Positions 1 through 12,441 of a DNA stretch of 64,000 nucleotides are shown here, in pieces (position 1 is the stretch's first letter; every line of letters starts with the position of its first letter). The notes beneath the pieces are model-generated. The model was not told the origin of the DNA, did no database searches, and saw only the letters and a program-made list of their open reading frames with translations. Location: positions 10,620,501 through 10,684,500 of the forward strand of contig OX335641.1 in NCBI GenBank assembly GCA_946894095.1, given 5' to 3'. The translations under genes and the position numbers were made by a program. This DNA is from Incurvaria masculella. Its lineage: Eukaryota; Arthropoda; Insecta; Lepidoptera; Incurvariidae.

Positions 1-129
1 GTATAATTTCACTACCCAAGTGCCACCGGGGAGCGGTGTAATTGCATTTATGTATGAGAACACCACACGAAGTTGCCTACGGGTCAGTGATTTTGCTAGC
101 ATTCACTCAGAACCAGCCATCTATGACCG

Positions 130-455
130 TTTTTAGGGTTCCGTACCCAAAGGGTGAAAACGGAACCATATTACTAAGCCTCCGCTGTCCGTCCGTCCGT
201 CCGTCCGTCCGTCCGTCCGTCCGTCCGTCTGTCCGTCTGTCACAGGGCTGTATCTCAGTAACCGTAATAGATAGACAGCTGAAATTTTCACAGAGTGTGT
301 ATTTATTTTGCCGCTATAACAACAAATAGGTAAGATTTAGAAATAATTAAAATTAAAGGGGGTCCCTATAAAAAACGTGATTTTTTTGTATACATTTTTT
401 TACGATGGTACGGAACCCTTCGTGTGCGAGTCCGATTCGCACTTGGCCGGTTTTT
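130..455 (+). mobile_element. Helitron-like lepidopteran repeat, copy A
   Basis: Starts tttttagggttccgtaccca, with an internal hairpin (gggttccgt/acggaacc), a (cgtc)n microsatellite near 188-237 and a body caaataggtaagat. It ends with a gtgcgagtccgattcgcac hairpin and ggccggttttt. No TIR or target duplication is apparent, and the 3'-terminal hairpin suggests a Helitron-type non-autonomous element. Class assignment is inference. Confidence 0.75.
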
Positions 456-899
456 AATTATAATTTCTGAGCGGGTCATCGTACTAGTGTCTTGCTAAAA
501 TTAAACAGGTTGGTGCAACGGCCACCCCACATTTCGGAAGCGTAATCCTCTTTAAAAAATCTCTGAAGTGTCTAATTGCCGAGATATTTTTTATTAATTT
601 ATGTTTACGTCTAGTGTAATTAGACGCGATGTTATAACCGTGTATTAGGAAGGTTTTATTAGATATTAGCCATCCAACCCCAGTTACATGCAACGTTCCC
701 ACGTTCTTACGGAACATTTTATAATTTTTACACTAAATTAATCAATTACTGTGTATTGAAAGTCTAACTTTTTATTTAGGCTGCGAGCCGCTCACTAGGC
801 TACAAGCCGCTCATCATATCTCCTGCAAAAGTGTTGACAAAGTCCGTACTCACTAAAACCTCTCATGCTTATTTAATTATCAATTATCGATTATGCTTA

Positions 900-1015
900 G
901 GCTGAGATAAATAGTCGTAACAAAAACTAAGACTAACGAAAAGTAGTACAAAGTGACGTCACAAAGTATTACTTTGCGTTAGCATTAGTTTCGGTGACGA
1001 CTATTTATCTCAGCC
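900..1015. mobile_element. small fold-back MITE, TTA target duplication
   Basis: Arms GGCTGAGATAAATAGTCGT (900-918) and ACGACTATTTATCTCAGCC (997-1015) are perfect inverted repeats flanked by TTA (897-899, 1016-1018). The 116-bp element contains tgacgtca-like text at its centre and no ORF. Confidence 0.85.
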
Positions 1016-1052
1016 TTAGTTTCTTGGGGAAGATATTTTTAATTATTGGTAG

Positions 1053-1296
1053 TGTAGCGACCTAGCGCCCTCTACTGAGAGCTGCTAGTTTCGCATGCCA
1101 CAAATGCGACCAACAGATGCAATAGAAGCTAGTTAACATGGCGGGCGCTAGATGGCGCTACCAGCCTGAAGTCTATATCGCACTAACGAAGTTTCCCAGC
1201 GAGATAACACATATACAACATTCAAATCACGACTAGAGGAGAGCAGCTGCGCAGCCGTGGGTCTCAAGACCTGACCCACCTTTTCATCTCTCCACA
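1053..1296 (+). repeat. TRIM 5' LTR
   Basis: 244 bp, starts TG and ends CA, identical to 1779-2022. Preceded by the TSD GTAG. Confidence 0.93.
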
Positions 1297-1540
1297 GTGG
1301 TGACCCCGACGTGATTCAGCGTCCCGACGTGATTCAGCAACAACAACCACGCCTCCTCTAGTCACAACAAGGTATACTTCAGCAGTCACGACAGTTGCTA
1401 CCGGCCTCCCACCAGCGGGTCTCACCGGTAGTAACTCAAGCATGTCGTCATCCAGCATCACTCCAACCCAGCAGAAGAAAATCAGCACCATCGTCCTAAG
1501 TAGGTGTATCGATACGCCAACTAGGACGCCGGTAACATCA

Positions 1541-1700
1541 TCACCTCCGGCAGCCGTCACCCAGCATCACGACCGACTCACCGCGTCACACTGGGCACCT
1601 CCGGCAGCCGTCACCCAGCATCACGACCGACTCACCGCGTCGCACTGGGCACCTCCGGCGCTCCGTCATCCAGCACCACGACCGACTCACCGCGTCACAC
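1541..1700 (+). repeat. 54-bp tandem repeat inside the TRIM
   Basis: Three units of about 54 bp starting cacctccggcagccgtcac, the third diverged. In frame they encode the 18-residue repeat PPAAVTQHHDRLTASHWA, within an ORF from 1442 that runs to the 3' LTR. Confidence 0.85.
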
Positions 1701-1778
1701 TGGACACTGACGATCAGCACCGACACCAGCAGCAATATCGTCTTCATGGCAACCTGCCATTCGACTGGGGGAAAGTGA

Positions 1779-2022
1779 TGTAGCGACCTAGCGCCCTCTA
1801 CTGAGAGCTGCTAGTTTCGCATGCCACAAATGCGACCAACAGATGCAATAGAAGCTAGTTAACATGGCGGGCGCTAGATGGCGCTACCAGCCTGAAGTCT
1901 ATATCGCACTAACGAAGTTTCCCAGCGAGATAACACATATACAACATTCAAATCACGACTAGAGGAGAGCAGCTGCGCAGCCGTGGGTCTCAAGACCTGA
2001 CCCACCTTTTCATCTCTCCACA
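1779..2022 (+). repeat. TRIM 3' LTR
   Basis: 244 bp, identical to the 5' LTR. Preceded by the polypurine tract and followed by the TSD GTAG. Confidence 0.93.
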
Positions 2023-2059
2023 GTAGGTTATCTATGCGATGTTACACAAAAAAAAAAAA

Positions 2060-2180
2060 AGGGTTGACATTGTCCGTACTTTGTCAAAGTGCTTTCGGAC
2101 TAAAAGGTTATCATGCTTGGTTTCTTGGTGAAGATCTTTCGGATTTATTGGTAGGTTATTTTCACAACGTTACAGAAAAA
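2060..2180 (+). repeat. diverged duplicate of the 830-1052 flank (empty-site copy)
   Basis: gttgacattgtccgtact ... tcatgcttggtttcttgg ... ttattggtaggttat aligns with 831-1052 plus 2023 onward, minus the fold-back MITE and the TRIM. It is an unoccupied paralogue of both insertion sites. Confidence 0.8.
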
Positions 2181-4180
2181 AGGCAATAATATTATCAGCT
2201 GAATTTGGTGATACAAATTAAACCGGTATACGATACAAAACGACCCCTTACATGGGTTGCAGTTTTTTTATAAGACCTTATATGGCTAATAGTCATGATC
2301 GCGTCTGCAAATATATTTGCTCCAGATCGGCAAAGATCACGGAGAAAAGATTCATGGATTTATCGCACACGTCTCGGATGCTTCGTGACGCAAAATCGTG
2401 CAAATATTGTGCTTGCTCGCGCTTTATCTGGCTTTATTTAGACTGGACATATCGCTGTTACGTCACAATCACTCGAGATAACCGACTTTGACTGGATTAT
2501 GTTATCACTATCCACGGACGAATAGAATATTGCGATGGAACCCTTTCGGTGAATGACCCAAAGATCTGATAGTGCGTTCCTTGTCGAAGAATGCATGGAG
2601 TTAATTGATATTAATTAGTGTGGGCTGAGCACAGCTGTTGCTCGGTTCTTTGGTTACATTCATCCTAAGATGTAGTTTGCCTATATTATTGACATTCGCT
2701 TTGGATAGGAAAACCAACATTTTCTTTGAATATATTTGTGATTAAACTGGTCTTTTCTAGTTTCCAAACACCATATTGCATTTGTTTTAACATCGTGTTG
2801 AAACAGTTTCTCTTCAAAGTATTTAGCCATGCTCGTATATTTACGTGAAAAGTCTCTTTGGTATGTCGTGTAACGGACTAATGCCATGACATATTATAAA
2901 ACTGTACTGTTACTGACTGACAACCAACGCTCGGACATAGAGATTTGACAGCGAGACATGTTTTGAAACCCTATGCAGTGCCTAAAACCTCAGCTAGTAG
3001 CTGAACCATCCATTTGCAGTACAAAAAAAACTGCAAGTTATTTTTCAATTTCAACTATTGAATTGAAAATATAAATATAATTATTATATAATATCAGTTT
3101 TGGCCTCTTTAATGAACATTAATCTCTCAGTCCGATTGTTTTTATTAAATTGTTGATCTTCATTCAAATATTCTTCCACTAGTCTTACGCTGTAATAAAT
3201 CCGTCAAAATGATGAAGTGCGACCCATTGCGCTTGCGACGCGTTTCGTTGAGGGACCGGATATTTTTAATTGACACAATTATGTAAGCCAGCGTTTATTG
3301 TCGTGGGGTGACCGACGAACGCCCGGATCGACGAAATTCGGACTCAGCAGTTGGCGGGTGCTGTCTGTCCCCGATGGGTCTTTCGGTGATCAGTACGTTC
3401 TTGGCTCAACATCTAACTACCGATATCGTGTCTTCGAACTGAATTCGAATGTATTTTCAACAGTGCGAACAACAACAAAATCAGATAAAACGTCAAGATG
3501 GATCAACAAAGATAAAACGTTTGCATTGCAACCAGTTCAAATAAAAAACGCAGCTATAGGTACTTGGAAGTAAAATTGTTTTTTGTTATTTACGTGTAAG
3601 GAGATAAAAGGACACTATCCTGATGAGTCATTGTCATGGAGATCGAAATTTATTTATTTATTTGGAAAAGCAAACAGGGTCCACACATGAGTTACATACA
3701 AAATACAATTTAATACTAATAGACTAGACATGTACCCTGTATAATATTAAAATTTCATAGGACTTATTATTTCAGAAAGAAAAACCAACATATCATCAGG
3801 CTAATCGTAAAATAAGATGTTAATAATAAAAACAAATATATCTGAAGGTTGCAAGTTTCATTGCTTTCAATTTTAAATTTTGACTTCGTTTTTAAAATAT
3901 TAGTAGATCATCTTATCTAAAAATAACCGACAGCAATTACCTGTGACAATAATCAAACAACTATTTCTTTTTCAAGTGAAATCTAAGAGCGCATTTGTGG
4001 GACAGTGATAACGGTAACAAAATTCTGCAGCAAGCGAATGCTTTGGCTTACAGCAAAAGAAGTTCCCCAAAAATGCAGTGAACGAACGGGAAGTGTATAA
4101 CTAAAGCCTAATCTGAACATACAAGTGAAAAGACGGTGGACAGCCTAATGCTTTGATAAAATACCTATAACAGTTCAGAG
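2181..4180. other. unique AT-rich DNA, no confident gene
   Basis: Short ORFs only. 3230-3570 is GC-richer and resembles a leader, ending tcaagATGGATCAACAAAGATAA, a five-codon ORF. The LINE tail at 3648 is the only repeat recognised. Confidence 0.4.
3648..3770 (-). mobile_element. LINE 3'-end remnant (antisense)
   Basis: On the - strand, text ending ...gtgtggaccctgtttgcttt followed by an (aata)n-like tail (tttatttatttattt on +) looks like the 3' end of a non-LTR element. No coding part remains. Confidence 0.4.
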
Positions 4181-4243
4181 ATGCTGAACATGGACCGCGC
4201 CTACATGTCGCTTCGGGCGAGGAAGCCTGCAAGGACTATACTG
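4181..4243 (+). CDS. candidate far-distal first exon (21 codons), possibly loco
   Basis: ATG at 4181 opens MLNMDRAYMSLRARKPARTIL and ends exactly at CTG|GTAAGC, a near-consensus donor in phase 0. The preceding unique stretch (about 3960-4180) looks like a leader. The phase is compatible with the shared loco exon at 44531, but about 40 kb separates them. The peptide matches nothing I know. It may be a first exon of loco, of another gene, or a chance ORF. Confidence 0.3.
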
Positions 4244-4437
4244 GTAAGCTTATATTGTATTGTATAGACAAATCGTTTATTGTGTCATCGTGTCAAAACT
4301 TAAATAGGCTAAGGCAAGGAAATAAGATCTACGCAAATGTTTCTCATTTCCAGCTGACATATTAGAAAATACAAATGTACTGTATATGCAATGTACTGTA
4401 TAATTTTGTACTTATATATTATATATGCTGATATATG

Positions 4438-4949
4438 TTAAGGTGGCCCAACCGTGCTGTTGCGCTCTAGGACCTTTTCTGTTTCTAAGAATAAGACAGG
4501 CTCCGTGATGAGGAAGATGCAATATGTTCACAAAAAAGACAATGTGCATAGTGTATGATTTGGTAAGATTTACGAGAATTTTAATTACAAAACTACTTAT
4601 AGCTAAAAGTAAACCACGATCGCTGTAGTCTAAAATCTAACAAAAACCAAATAGATTATAAATCTTGATTAAACAATCTATGCCTGATGACTAATATTTT
4701 TAAGATGTTCTTACTTTATCATTGCGTAATCTACCTCCAAAGTTATTGTATAAAACGCGCGAAAAATTCGAACTTTCGGACCTTATAACTTAGAAACCAA
4801 ACACAATTTTACAATTCCAACGGTCATCAGACATCTAGTTCGATAAAATAAAGCTATTTTGAGCATAATTTGGGATCTTTGACAAGAAATATGGGCGTGA
4901 TCTTCTTTCCCCTTTTGTATGGGGAGTTGAGCGGGATGGCCCACCTTAA
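4438..4949. mobile_element. TTAA MITE family 1, copy 1 (opposite orientation, short deletion)
   Basis: TTAAGGTGGCCCAACC at 4438 jumps straight to gtgctgttgcgctctagg, missing about 40 bases present after the TIR in other copies. It ends gcgggatggcccaccTTAA at 4949. Orientation is opposite to copies 2 and 4. Confidence 0.85.
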
Positions 4950-7640
4950 AGTGATTTTGATCATCATCTGCGTGACATATCTACCTTTCCGCCCGTCTTT
5001 TCGTTCGTTCGTCCGTCGCTGTGTCCGTATGTCTGTCTGTCCTTATAACTTGGGAACCGCGCTACCGATTCTTTTGCTGATTTTTTCCTATTAATTGTAG
5101 GCTACTTACCATCACGCTAACTTAACTGAGCAGTAGGTTAAATATGAGAGAGGTTTTAGAAAATCGTACTGGTTTTTGTTTGCTTTTCGACACGGGCAGA
5201 GTGCGGCCATCTACTAGAGATCTCATATAAAATTTAAATAAAACACTTCAACGCAAATATATAATACGTACGTACTTTGAAATGTTTGACATATGTAGCA
5301 AGTGTGACGCAAATGCCAATAAATATTGAAATGTATTCACAAGTAAGTGTCTTACACGACAATGAACTAACGACAACCTACAATGTAAATGGTTCCTTTA
5401 AAAGTGTCACGGCAAAGACGACACAGACGGGTCACCGTCGTCGCGCCATCTTCTCTCCGCTGGCGCCACAAGATTGGCAGGCAAACATCACCAGACGTCT
5501 GCGTATCTGCAGTTTTTTTGAGGTTATTGTTTCTCAAATTACACTACCACATTTTGCGTTTGTAAGTCACGGGGCATTTTGTTATCAGATCAAATAAATG
5601 TTTTCGTGGAGAATGTAAAGCACGTGATGGATTTACTTCGATCGTATAGATGCATTCTTTATGGCTGCTACTGATCGATTGAGTGGTAATGATTTTTTCA
5701 TTGCTCTGGCATTTTTACAATTCGAGTTTCATATTATTGGCTAACCTGATATAGTAGTGGTGATATGTGTGCAGTTCTTACGGCCCCTCTCGTCCTTCCT
5801 TACTCGTTGATAAAGCGTGCATCAGCGCACCGTTAAAAAGAAAAATATTCGAGAACTCGACGCGGTGAACTGACTGATCAGTCGGCTGCTGCCGAGAAGA
5901 GCGTCGTCACTCACGCAACACGAACACGGACTTCCTATAATCTGCCTGCTACTATCCCCTAGACTAGCTTCTGATAAGAGCTTCTTACCTTACAAACTTG
6001 TCAGAATCAATCCGCGATCCAAATTGTTCGTACGCCTGACAGGTATATATATTGCAGACACGAATCCACTAAAAAAAAAAACAAGCGTGAAAGTTTTCAC
6101 CTGCCGAGGGTCCCTACATTGCTGAACATGGAAAAAATGTGCCCTTACCTGATTTATTTTGCAATTTCATGCAAAATTCGAAATCATTTTTTTTTCTCAA
6201 AAAGTACGACGTCTTTAACAAAAGTAATTAGTTCATACACAGCTGTGTACCCATTTTTGTTAATTTCATGCAACCGTTAATAGGAGAGCAATTCAGTACA
6301 AAATGTGTGTGACCGACAGACACCAGAGCCAGAAACCTTTTTCGCTTTTTCCGAAATTGATTATTCTGAAATGATTCTGTTCACAATACCAAATATGAAC
6401 GGATATATTTTTATTCCGAATGGTTTCTAATATAGAAATATCATGGATAAGAAATGTACACAATTATAATCCCAGTCGGAGAACCTTAACAAGGAATGGA
6501 CTAGCTAGAGTCACTCCCGGCAACCGCTTAGCGAGCGTTTACATGCAACCAAACGTTACAAAACGTACCCGTGCGCGACTCGCTGCGATGTAAAATACAA
6601 GTATTTGGTATGGAAAAACAGTACTATACAAAATAAAGTATGACAAAACTAACTAAACTCCAAAATATTTTCGGTTTTTTTTTGACAAGATCACTATCAA
6701 CATCTCGCGTGCAATTTCATTAGTTCTTACCTTGCGACCAAAACTGGTAAAGGAAACATAATTTCCTGTATCGTCGCCGATTATCTGAATGTCAGTGGGG
6801 CAGTGAGACAAGGGGACCGTCTGTTGTGGCGGCGGCGGTTGTGACTGCAGTGACAGGTGGGGCCCACACCTGTCCTAGGGTGCACCGCCAGTTTCGCTGC
6901 AACAGGTTTGCAGTCATTACTTCCTGTACGTCTTCATTTTGTTTTAAATTGTAGCTTTGTATTTAGGAGGTCGGTGGAGAGACCATATTAACATTGAAAC
7001 AAACACTGTATGTTATTATAAAATTGTATTCATATTGAATACAAACAAACTTTTCAATTAAACCGCAGTAAAGGAACTTAGTTTAAACTACAATCATTTC
7101 AGAGTGAACACTTGTAATACAATCTGATAAGAATAGCGATTACCTTTTTTTAAATCCGGCAGTAAGATGAATAACTATTAGAATACTTTTCTTATATTTA
7201 ATTAATCGTTATTTAAAATTACTTTTCCATTTACCATAAATAAATGACGTGCAACAAGGCGGGCGGCCTTGGCGCTTGGTGTACTCAGTAGCAAAATTTT
7301 AAGAAATGCATTCTTTGTCCATTGGACAAGCGGACGGCGACTGCTATCGTCTTCCAGGCCCTAACTTTTCCCTACCCCTAAAAAAAATCACTAGAGTAAG
7401 CTTCATTCTATATCCAAGTTTATATTTTATGTAAACATCTGTACTTTTCATTAAAAAAACTAAATTGATATATACATTATTTCAACGTTTATTAGACAAT
7501 ATTTTCCAATCTGAAAGGTAAATTAAAAAAAATAAACGCAGAGTTTGATGATTTATTTTAGAATCCAAAATTGCATATAAACAGTTATTGCATACAAACA
7601 GTTATAACCGCAGTATGGGGAATTGATAGGGTAACGACTC
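4950..7640. other. intergenic/intronic, no confident gene
   Basis: AT-rich. A Helitron-like-style (cgtc/tctg) tract lies near 4990-5040. A GC-richer patch at 6780-6900 (ggcggcggcggttgtgactg) and one at 5860-5930 could be regulatory. No ORF has recognisable content. Confidence 0.35.
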
Positions 7641-8190
7641 TTAAGGTGGCCCATCCCGCTCATCTCCCCATACAAAAAGGGAAAGAAGATCACGCCCATA
7701 TTTATTGTCAGAGATCCAAAATTTTGCTCAAAATAGCTTTATTTGATCGAACTAGATGTCTGATGACCATTGGCATTGTAAAATTATGTTTGGTTTCAAA
7801 GTTATAAGGTCCGAAAGTTCGAATTTTTCGCGCGTTTTATACAATAACTTTGGAGGTGGATTACGCAATGATAAAGTAAGAACATCGTAAAAAGATTAGT
7901 CATCAGACATAGCTTATTTAATCAAGATTTATGATCTATTTGGTTTTTGTTAGATTTTTGACTACAGCGGTCGTGGTTTACTTTTAGCTGTAAGTCGTTT
8001 TGAAATTAAAATTTTCGTAAATCTTACCAAATCATACACTATGCACATTGTCTTTTTTGTGGACATGTTGCATCTTCCACATCACGGAGCCTGTCTTATT
8101 CTTTGAAACAGAGAAGGTCCCAGAGCGCAACAGCACGGTTTTGTACCGTGCCCGCGAATGAGTTACGCCCGCCGGGTTGGGCCACCTTAA
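7641..8190. mobile_element. TTAA MITE family 1, copy 2 (complete)
   Basis: Same ends (TTAAGGTGGCCCATCCCGC ... GGGTTGGGCCACCTTAA) and the same body (cccatacaaaaagggaaag, aactttggaggtggattacg). One TIR base differs from the consensus. Length is as for copy 4. Confidence 0.88.
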
Positions 8191-8319
8191 AGAAAAGACA
8201 AATGTGATCAAAGTATGGGGATACATATATTATTTCGCCGAGCATGAATTGAACCTTGCCACTCTTGTTGTAGCTCGCTCGCAGCCAGCCCTTCCACCGT
8301 TAGCCCTACCGCGTTAGCG

Positions 8320-8620
8320 TTTTTTACGGTTCCGTACCCAAAGGGTGAAAACGGAACCCTATTACTAAGACTCCGCTGTCCGTCCGGCCGTCCGTCTGTC
8401 ACTGGGCTGTATCTCATGAACCGTAATAGGTAGGCAGCTGAAATTTTCACAGAGTGTGTATTTATTTTGCCGCTATAACAACAAATAGGTAAAATAAGAA
8501 AAATAATAAAAAAATAGGGGGTGGTTCCATGCAAAAAACGTGATTTTTTTTGTGTTAAATCTTCTACGATGGTACGGAAACCTTCGTGTGCGAGTCCGAT
8601 TCGCACTTGGCCGGTTTTTT
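8320..8620 (+). mobile_element. Helitron-like repeat, copy B
   Basis: Same start and end as copy A but a shorter (cgtc) tract. Body sequences gccgctataacaacaaatag and cgatggtacggaaaccttcg match. Confidence 0.75.
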
Positions 8621-9417
8621 ATTGGCGTTAGGAATTACATACTTTGTATGAAAACTTAAACTTTTTTATGCTAGACTCAAAAAACTTTCATGATCAACTC
8701 AAACTCAGATAATTCCAAAGTTATGACAGCGACTCCTGGATATGATGTAAATCCTTTCAAGGATGTTTCGGAATATGCTAGAGACACTTCAGGAATAAGA
8801 AGTACCATTTATTTTCTAAGGATTTTTCCTATGACACAAATCGAAATTCCGCTGTTTATTTTCGACGCCGCCCATATTCGTGAACTTATGAGGACCGCGA
8901 ACGAAACATTAATATTTCCATTAGTTTGATATTTATATAATGTTTCTTTTAATAATGAGTATATACTTACTTACATACTACTTCCGAATCTAACTTATCA
9001 ATATGTAGGTCAATAAATAAATCAGGTATGTTTTCTGGTTTTTAAAATAATCGCATAAAACTATTTCTTTTCAAAACTGACTTTCTACCCTGTCTGAAGT
9101 ATCTACATAACTGCGATAGTAAATCAACCCTTATTTCTGGCGTTATGGTTTTAATTTTTACCTTACGAGGATGCCTCAGATCTGAAGGCACTATCAAGGT
9201 GCCATTCCAGGACCTTTCCTCTGCTAGATTACTATTACATTTTATAATATAATGTTTTGCCCGACGACTAATTTCTTCGGCGGATGCTTTGTCAAGCGTG
9301 CTATAAATAACTAACAATCACGCGTCTATTATATGATGTATCATACATTGATGTTACATAATTGAGACACAATTTATAATTATCCCTATTTCATTAACCC
9401 GTGGGAATATAACTTTG

Positions 9418-9453
9418 TTAAATCTTTGCATGTCACGACATGCAAAGATTTAA
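9418..9453. repeat. perfect hairpin, 17-bp arms, 2-base loop
   Basis: TTAAATCTTTGCATGTC-ac-GACATGCAAAGATTTAA. Confidence 0.95.
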
Positions 9454-9743
9454 ATGGAAACCAATTATTCGTTGTTAAAATTAACGAAGAAAGACAAGTA
9501 ATTTAATGATTGCAAAAACATTTCCGACTAGCCTAAGATCGAGGGTGTCCTCCATCCGTGAAGGTTAGACGACACAATTATTCTGGAAATTAGATTTTTA
9601 ATAATTCTACTAGTGACTAGTCGAATGTAAATTTCGATCAGCACAATGAAAACCATGATCCCTCTTTATTATTATAATATTTAGACATAGTCCAAATTTT
9701 ACCAAAAATCTAAAAATAAAACAAAAAATAATTGAAATATAAA

Positions 9744-9784
9744 AATAATACTTCACGTTAGTTGGATTAACGTGAAGTATTATT
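9744..9784. repeat. perfect hairpin, 17-bp arms, 7-base loop
   Basis: AATAATACTTCACGTTA, loop gttggat, then the exact reverse complement. Confidence 0.95.
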
Positions 9785-11301
9785 ATATACTCAAGATCTT
9801 CCGAGTCCTTCCAAAGCGTTTGTAGTTCTACAGTTGTTCGACATGAACCTGAATTCGGCTCCTAAAGGCAATGCGTTTGCGAAGTATTGCCTCAAAGCCA
9901 TCAACTCTCGGCTCTGTAAGCATTCCTGAGGCGCTACAGAATTGTATATCCTAGATAAAGACACATTTCACAGACGCGTCCAATAAGTTCAGTTCCCTGG
10001 AACTGACGTCAATGCAAAGCAACAATGCCTCATTAAAATCAGCCGGCGCCCGACATGGCGACAGTTGTTCTCACTCGAGTCGGCGAATCATGCTGGTTCA
10101 TCACGTAGGCCTCGACTATAGGAGTTTCGAGGGGAAAACAGAATTATCCTTTGCTTCATTTGTATTTTAATATTTGCTTTTGTTTCTATCTACTGGATTC
10201 ATATCAACGGATTCGATTTCTAGCTAGTGTTTTTGTTCTAGAAACAAATAATGCAGTTAGTTTTTATCAAAATCCGGCCCGCATACCTTTGAGTGTTTTT
10301 CTCCTGAGAGTTTATTTATTGCATGGTCTTCGTTCTATATGGGCCGATGTATGCCTGTATTCTGTGGGCTGATAAACTGAATGTTTTAATTTTTTTTCTC
10401 ACCTTTCCTCGTTTCCTTGAGGTCAGGCTGTGGGATGAGGCATAGACAGATGCGGCAGCATATTGTCATTTTTCAAAGCGTAATGAAACACATTTTATGA
10501 AGCAAATACGTTTTTTTATGTTTATATGTACACATCTAAAGTTTTATTTACATGGTTTTGAAAACCATATGTGAAGCTCCCAATTATTAATATACTGGAT
10601 AGGTATGTATACCGAATTCTGGCGTTTGTCATTACCTAATATTTCCAGCATAGTGACGGTTATGCTGACCGTTTCTTGCTCCTTCAGGTATTCTAGGGTC
10701 CTTGGGAGGTTGGCGTAAGCGTGGGTTTTCAAAAAAACCCCTCAAAATTAAATAGAAAGCGGCCAAATCGGGACAGCGCGTTGGGTTATCACCGAACGTC
10801 AGTTAGAAAAGTAATCTACATCAAACGTTCGCTGCTGCTGTTCCAACCCAACATATGATGGAGACTGACCGCAAAGGCGCGCATTTGCAATAAGGAATGT
10901 CAACTGCCAACATACCCGTCACTATGCTGGAGTAGTAACAGACGTGATGCCTGAATTTGGTATATCCAGCTCATTGACAAGGCTTCTCCCACAGGCTTCT
11001 CCTACCGGATATGGTAAAATCAAACTTATAAAACTTAGATGTCTAAGTTATAAAATACATTTTGGAAACAACTGTCACATAGGCGGCTCTTGTCAGGAAG
11101 CTGGCTATGACATTTTGATATTTTGGAATCATATAATGCGTTTCTTGGCATTTTGAAAAATTTAGTTATGTTGCACCATGCTGCATTTGCTTCATAGCAT
11201 TGAACTGATGCCAACAACATTTTCAGTGTTCCCAAGCCACTATTAGAGCGATGTGTCAATATTACTCCGTTGAATGGGGCATTTGAGACATGCATGAATT
11301 T

Positions 11302-11860
11302 GCCCGTCCATGAAATCTTCAGAATGTGTACAAATACAGGTTTTAAAAATGAATGACTCAGAATCTAACATTTTTTTTCCCGGAACTTAGGTATTTTGGC
11401 CAAAAACACAAAATATGCGGTATCATTTGCTGCAAAAATGGCCCGCCAAATTTCTTTTCAATGTCTAATAAAATGGGTTAATAGGTATATATGTGTTCAG
11501 GAATCCAACAATTTTTTTACACAAAAGCGAGTTTTTTTTAAAAAATACACAGTTTTCGCTCTCATAAAATCGGCAAAATTGGCCAGCCCAATCTGTCGTC
11601 ACACATTGTTTTTTAATTCTAATCAGATCGATAATTTCAAAGAATCCAACAAAATTGTTACTGGCAACACATATATTTTGCAAATGCCCAAATAAAGTGA
11701 ACAGCATAATTGGCCCGCGAACTTTTTGAAATATAATGACAATAAAAGATATAATCGAAGATACTTTTAACAGAATCCAACAAAAAAGTTACACGACCGT
11801 CAGTTTTGCAGCGTTTAACGCAACTTTGAATTTCGCGCTAAAACGGCAAGATGAGCGCGG
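11302..11860 (+). repeat. left arm of large inverted repeat
   Basis: cccgtccatgaaatcttcag to the gcgctaaaacgg/gggtggtaggc region matches the reverse complement of about 16250-16808. Internal text gaatccaacaa recurs about four times, each followed by a t- or a-run. Divergence is modest. Confidence 0.85.
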
Positions 11861-12282
11861 GTGGTAGGCTGAGGCAGGCCGAAGCGGGATTGCGTAAGTG
11901 TGCGTGTGCGCCGACCTTTGCTCGAGGCAACAAAACGCTCGAGGCGCGGGGCTTTGGAGTGTGGTGGCAAAGATAATACTAATAATTACTTTGGTGGTGC
12001 ATAATCGAATGTACCTAAAGCGAGCGCGTAGTTGGGAGCTGGCGAGCATTTCGGATGATTTTGGTAAATAAATTGGTCATGTACGTGCATAACTCGGGTA
12101 TGTTTTCTATGGCAAGTGACACATCTTTATAACCGGCTCGACTCGTAGATTCTAGCAGTTGTATTCAGAGTGAACTGTAATCATTTTATACGGATTATCA
12201 CTGGACTAACCATGCAAAATAATACATAGGACGGATATAATCCGGGTCGTCAAGTTAGACCGCCCACTCTGAATACTACTTT

Positions 12283-12428
12283 TTTAGGGTTCCGTACCCA
12301 ATGGATGCCAACGGAACCCTATTACTAAACCTCCTTTCTCCGTCCGTCCATCCGTCCGTCTGTCACAGGGCTCTATCTTATGAACCGTAATAAGTAGGAA
12401 GGTGAAATTTTCACAGAGTATGTATTTT
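12283..12428 (+). mobile_element. Helitron-like repeat, 3'-truncated copy
   Basis: The first about 145 bases of the family only (gggttccgtacccaatgg to ttttcacagagtatgtattt). Cut off directly before the complete copy C. Confidence 0.7.
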
Positions 12429-12441
12429 ATTTATTTATTAC

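Larger units (their letters stand above)
1053..2022 (+). mobile_element. TRIM-type LTR retrotransposon, complete, 970 bp
   Basis: Two 244-bp LTRs (1053-1296, 1779-2022), identical by eye, begin TGTAGCGACC and end CTCTCCACA. A primer-binding site TGGTGACCCCGACGTGAT follows at 1298-1315 and a polypurine tract GGGGGAAAGTGA lies at 1767-1778 directly before the 3' LTR. The 4-bp target duplication GTAG is at 1049-1052 and 2023-2026. The 482-bp interior has no gag or pol, only an ORF with three 18-codon repeats (1541-1700). It is non-autonomous and, with identical LTRs, recent. Confidence 0.93.
8621..11301. other. no confident gene; two hairpins
   Basis: AT-rich with several 60-90-codon ORFs lacking known motifs. 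The hairpins at 9418 and 9744 are the only structured elements seen. Confidence 0.35.

Noticed and set aside
9042..9317. 91-codon - strand ORF with charged helices (EEISRRAKHYIIKC)
   Set aside because: It could be a transposon scrap, but no family could be named and the flanks give no support.
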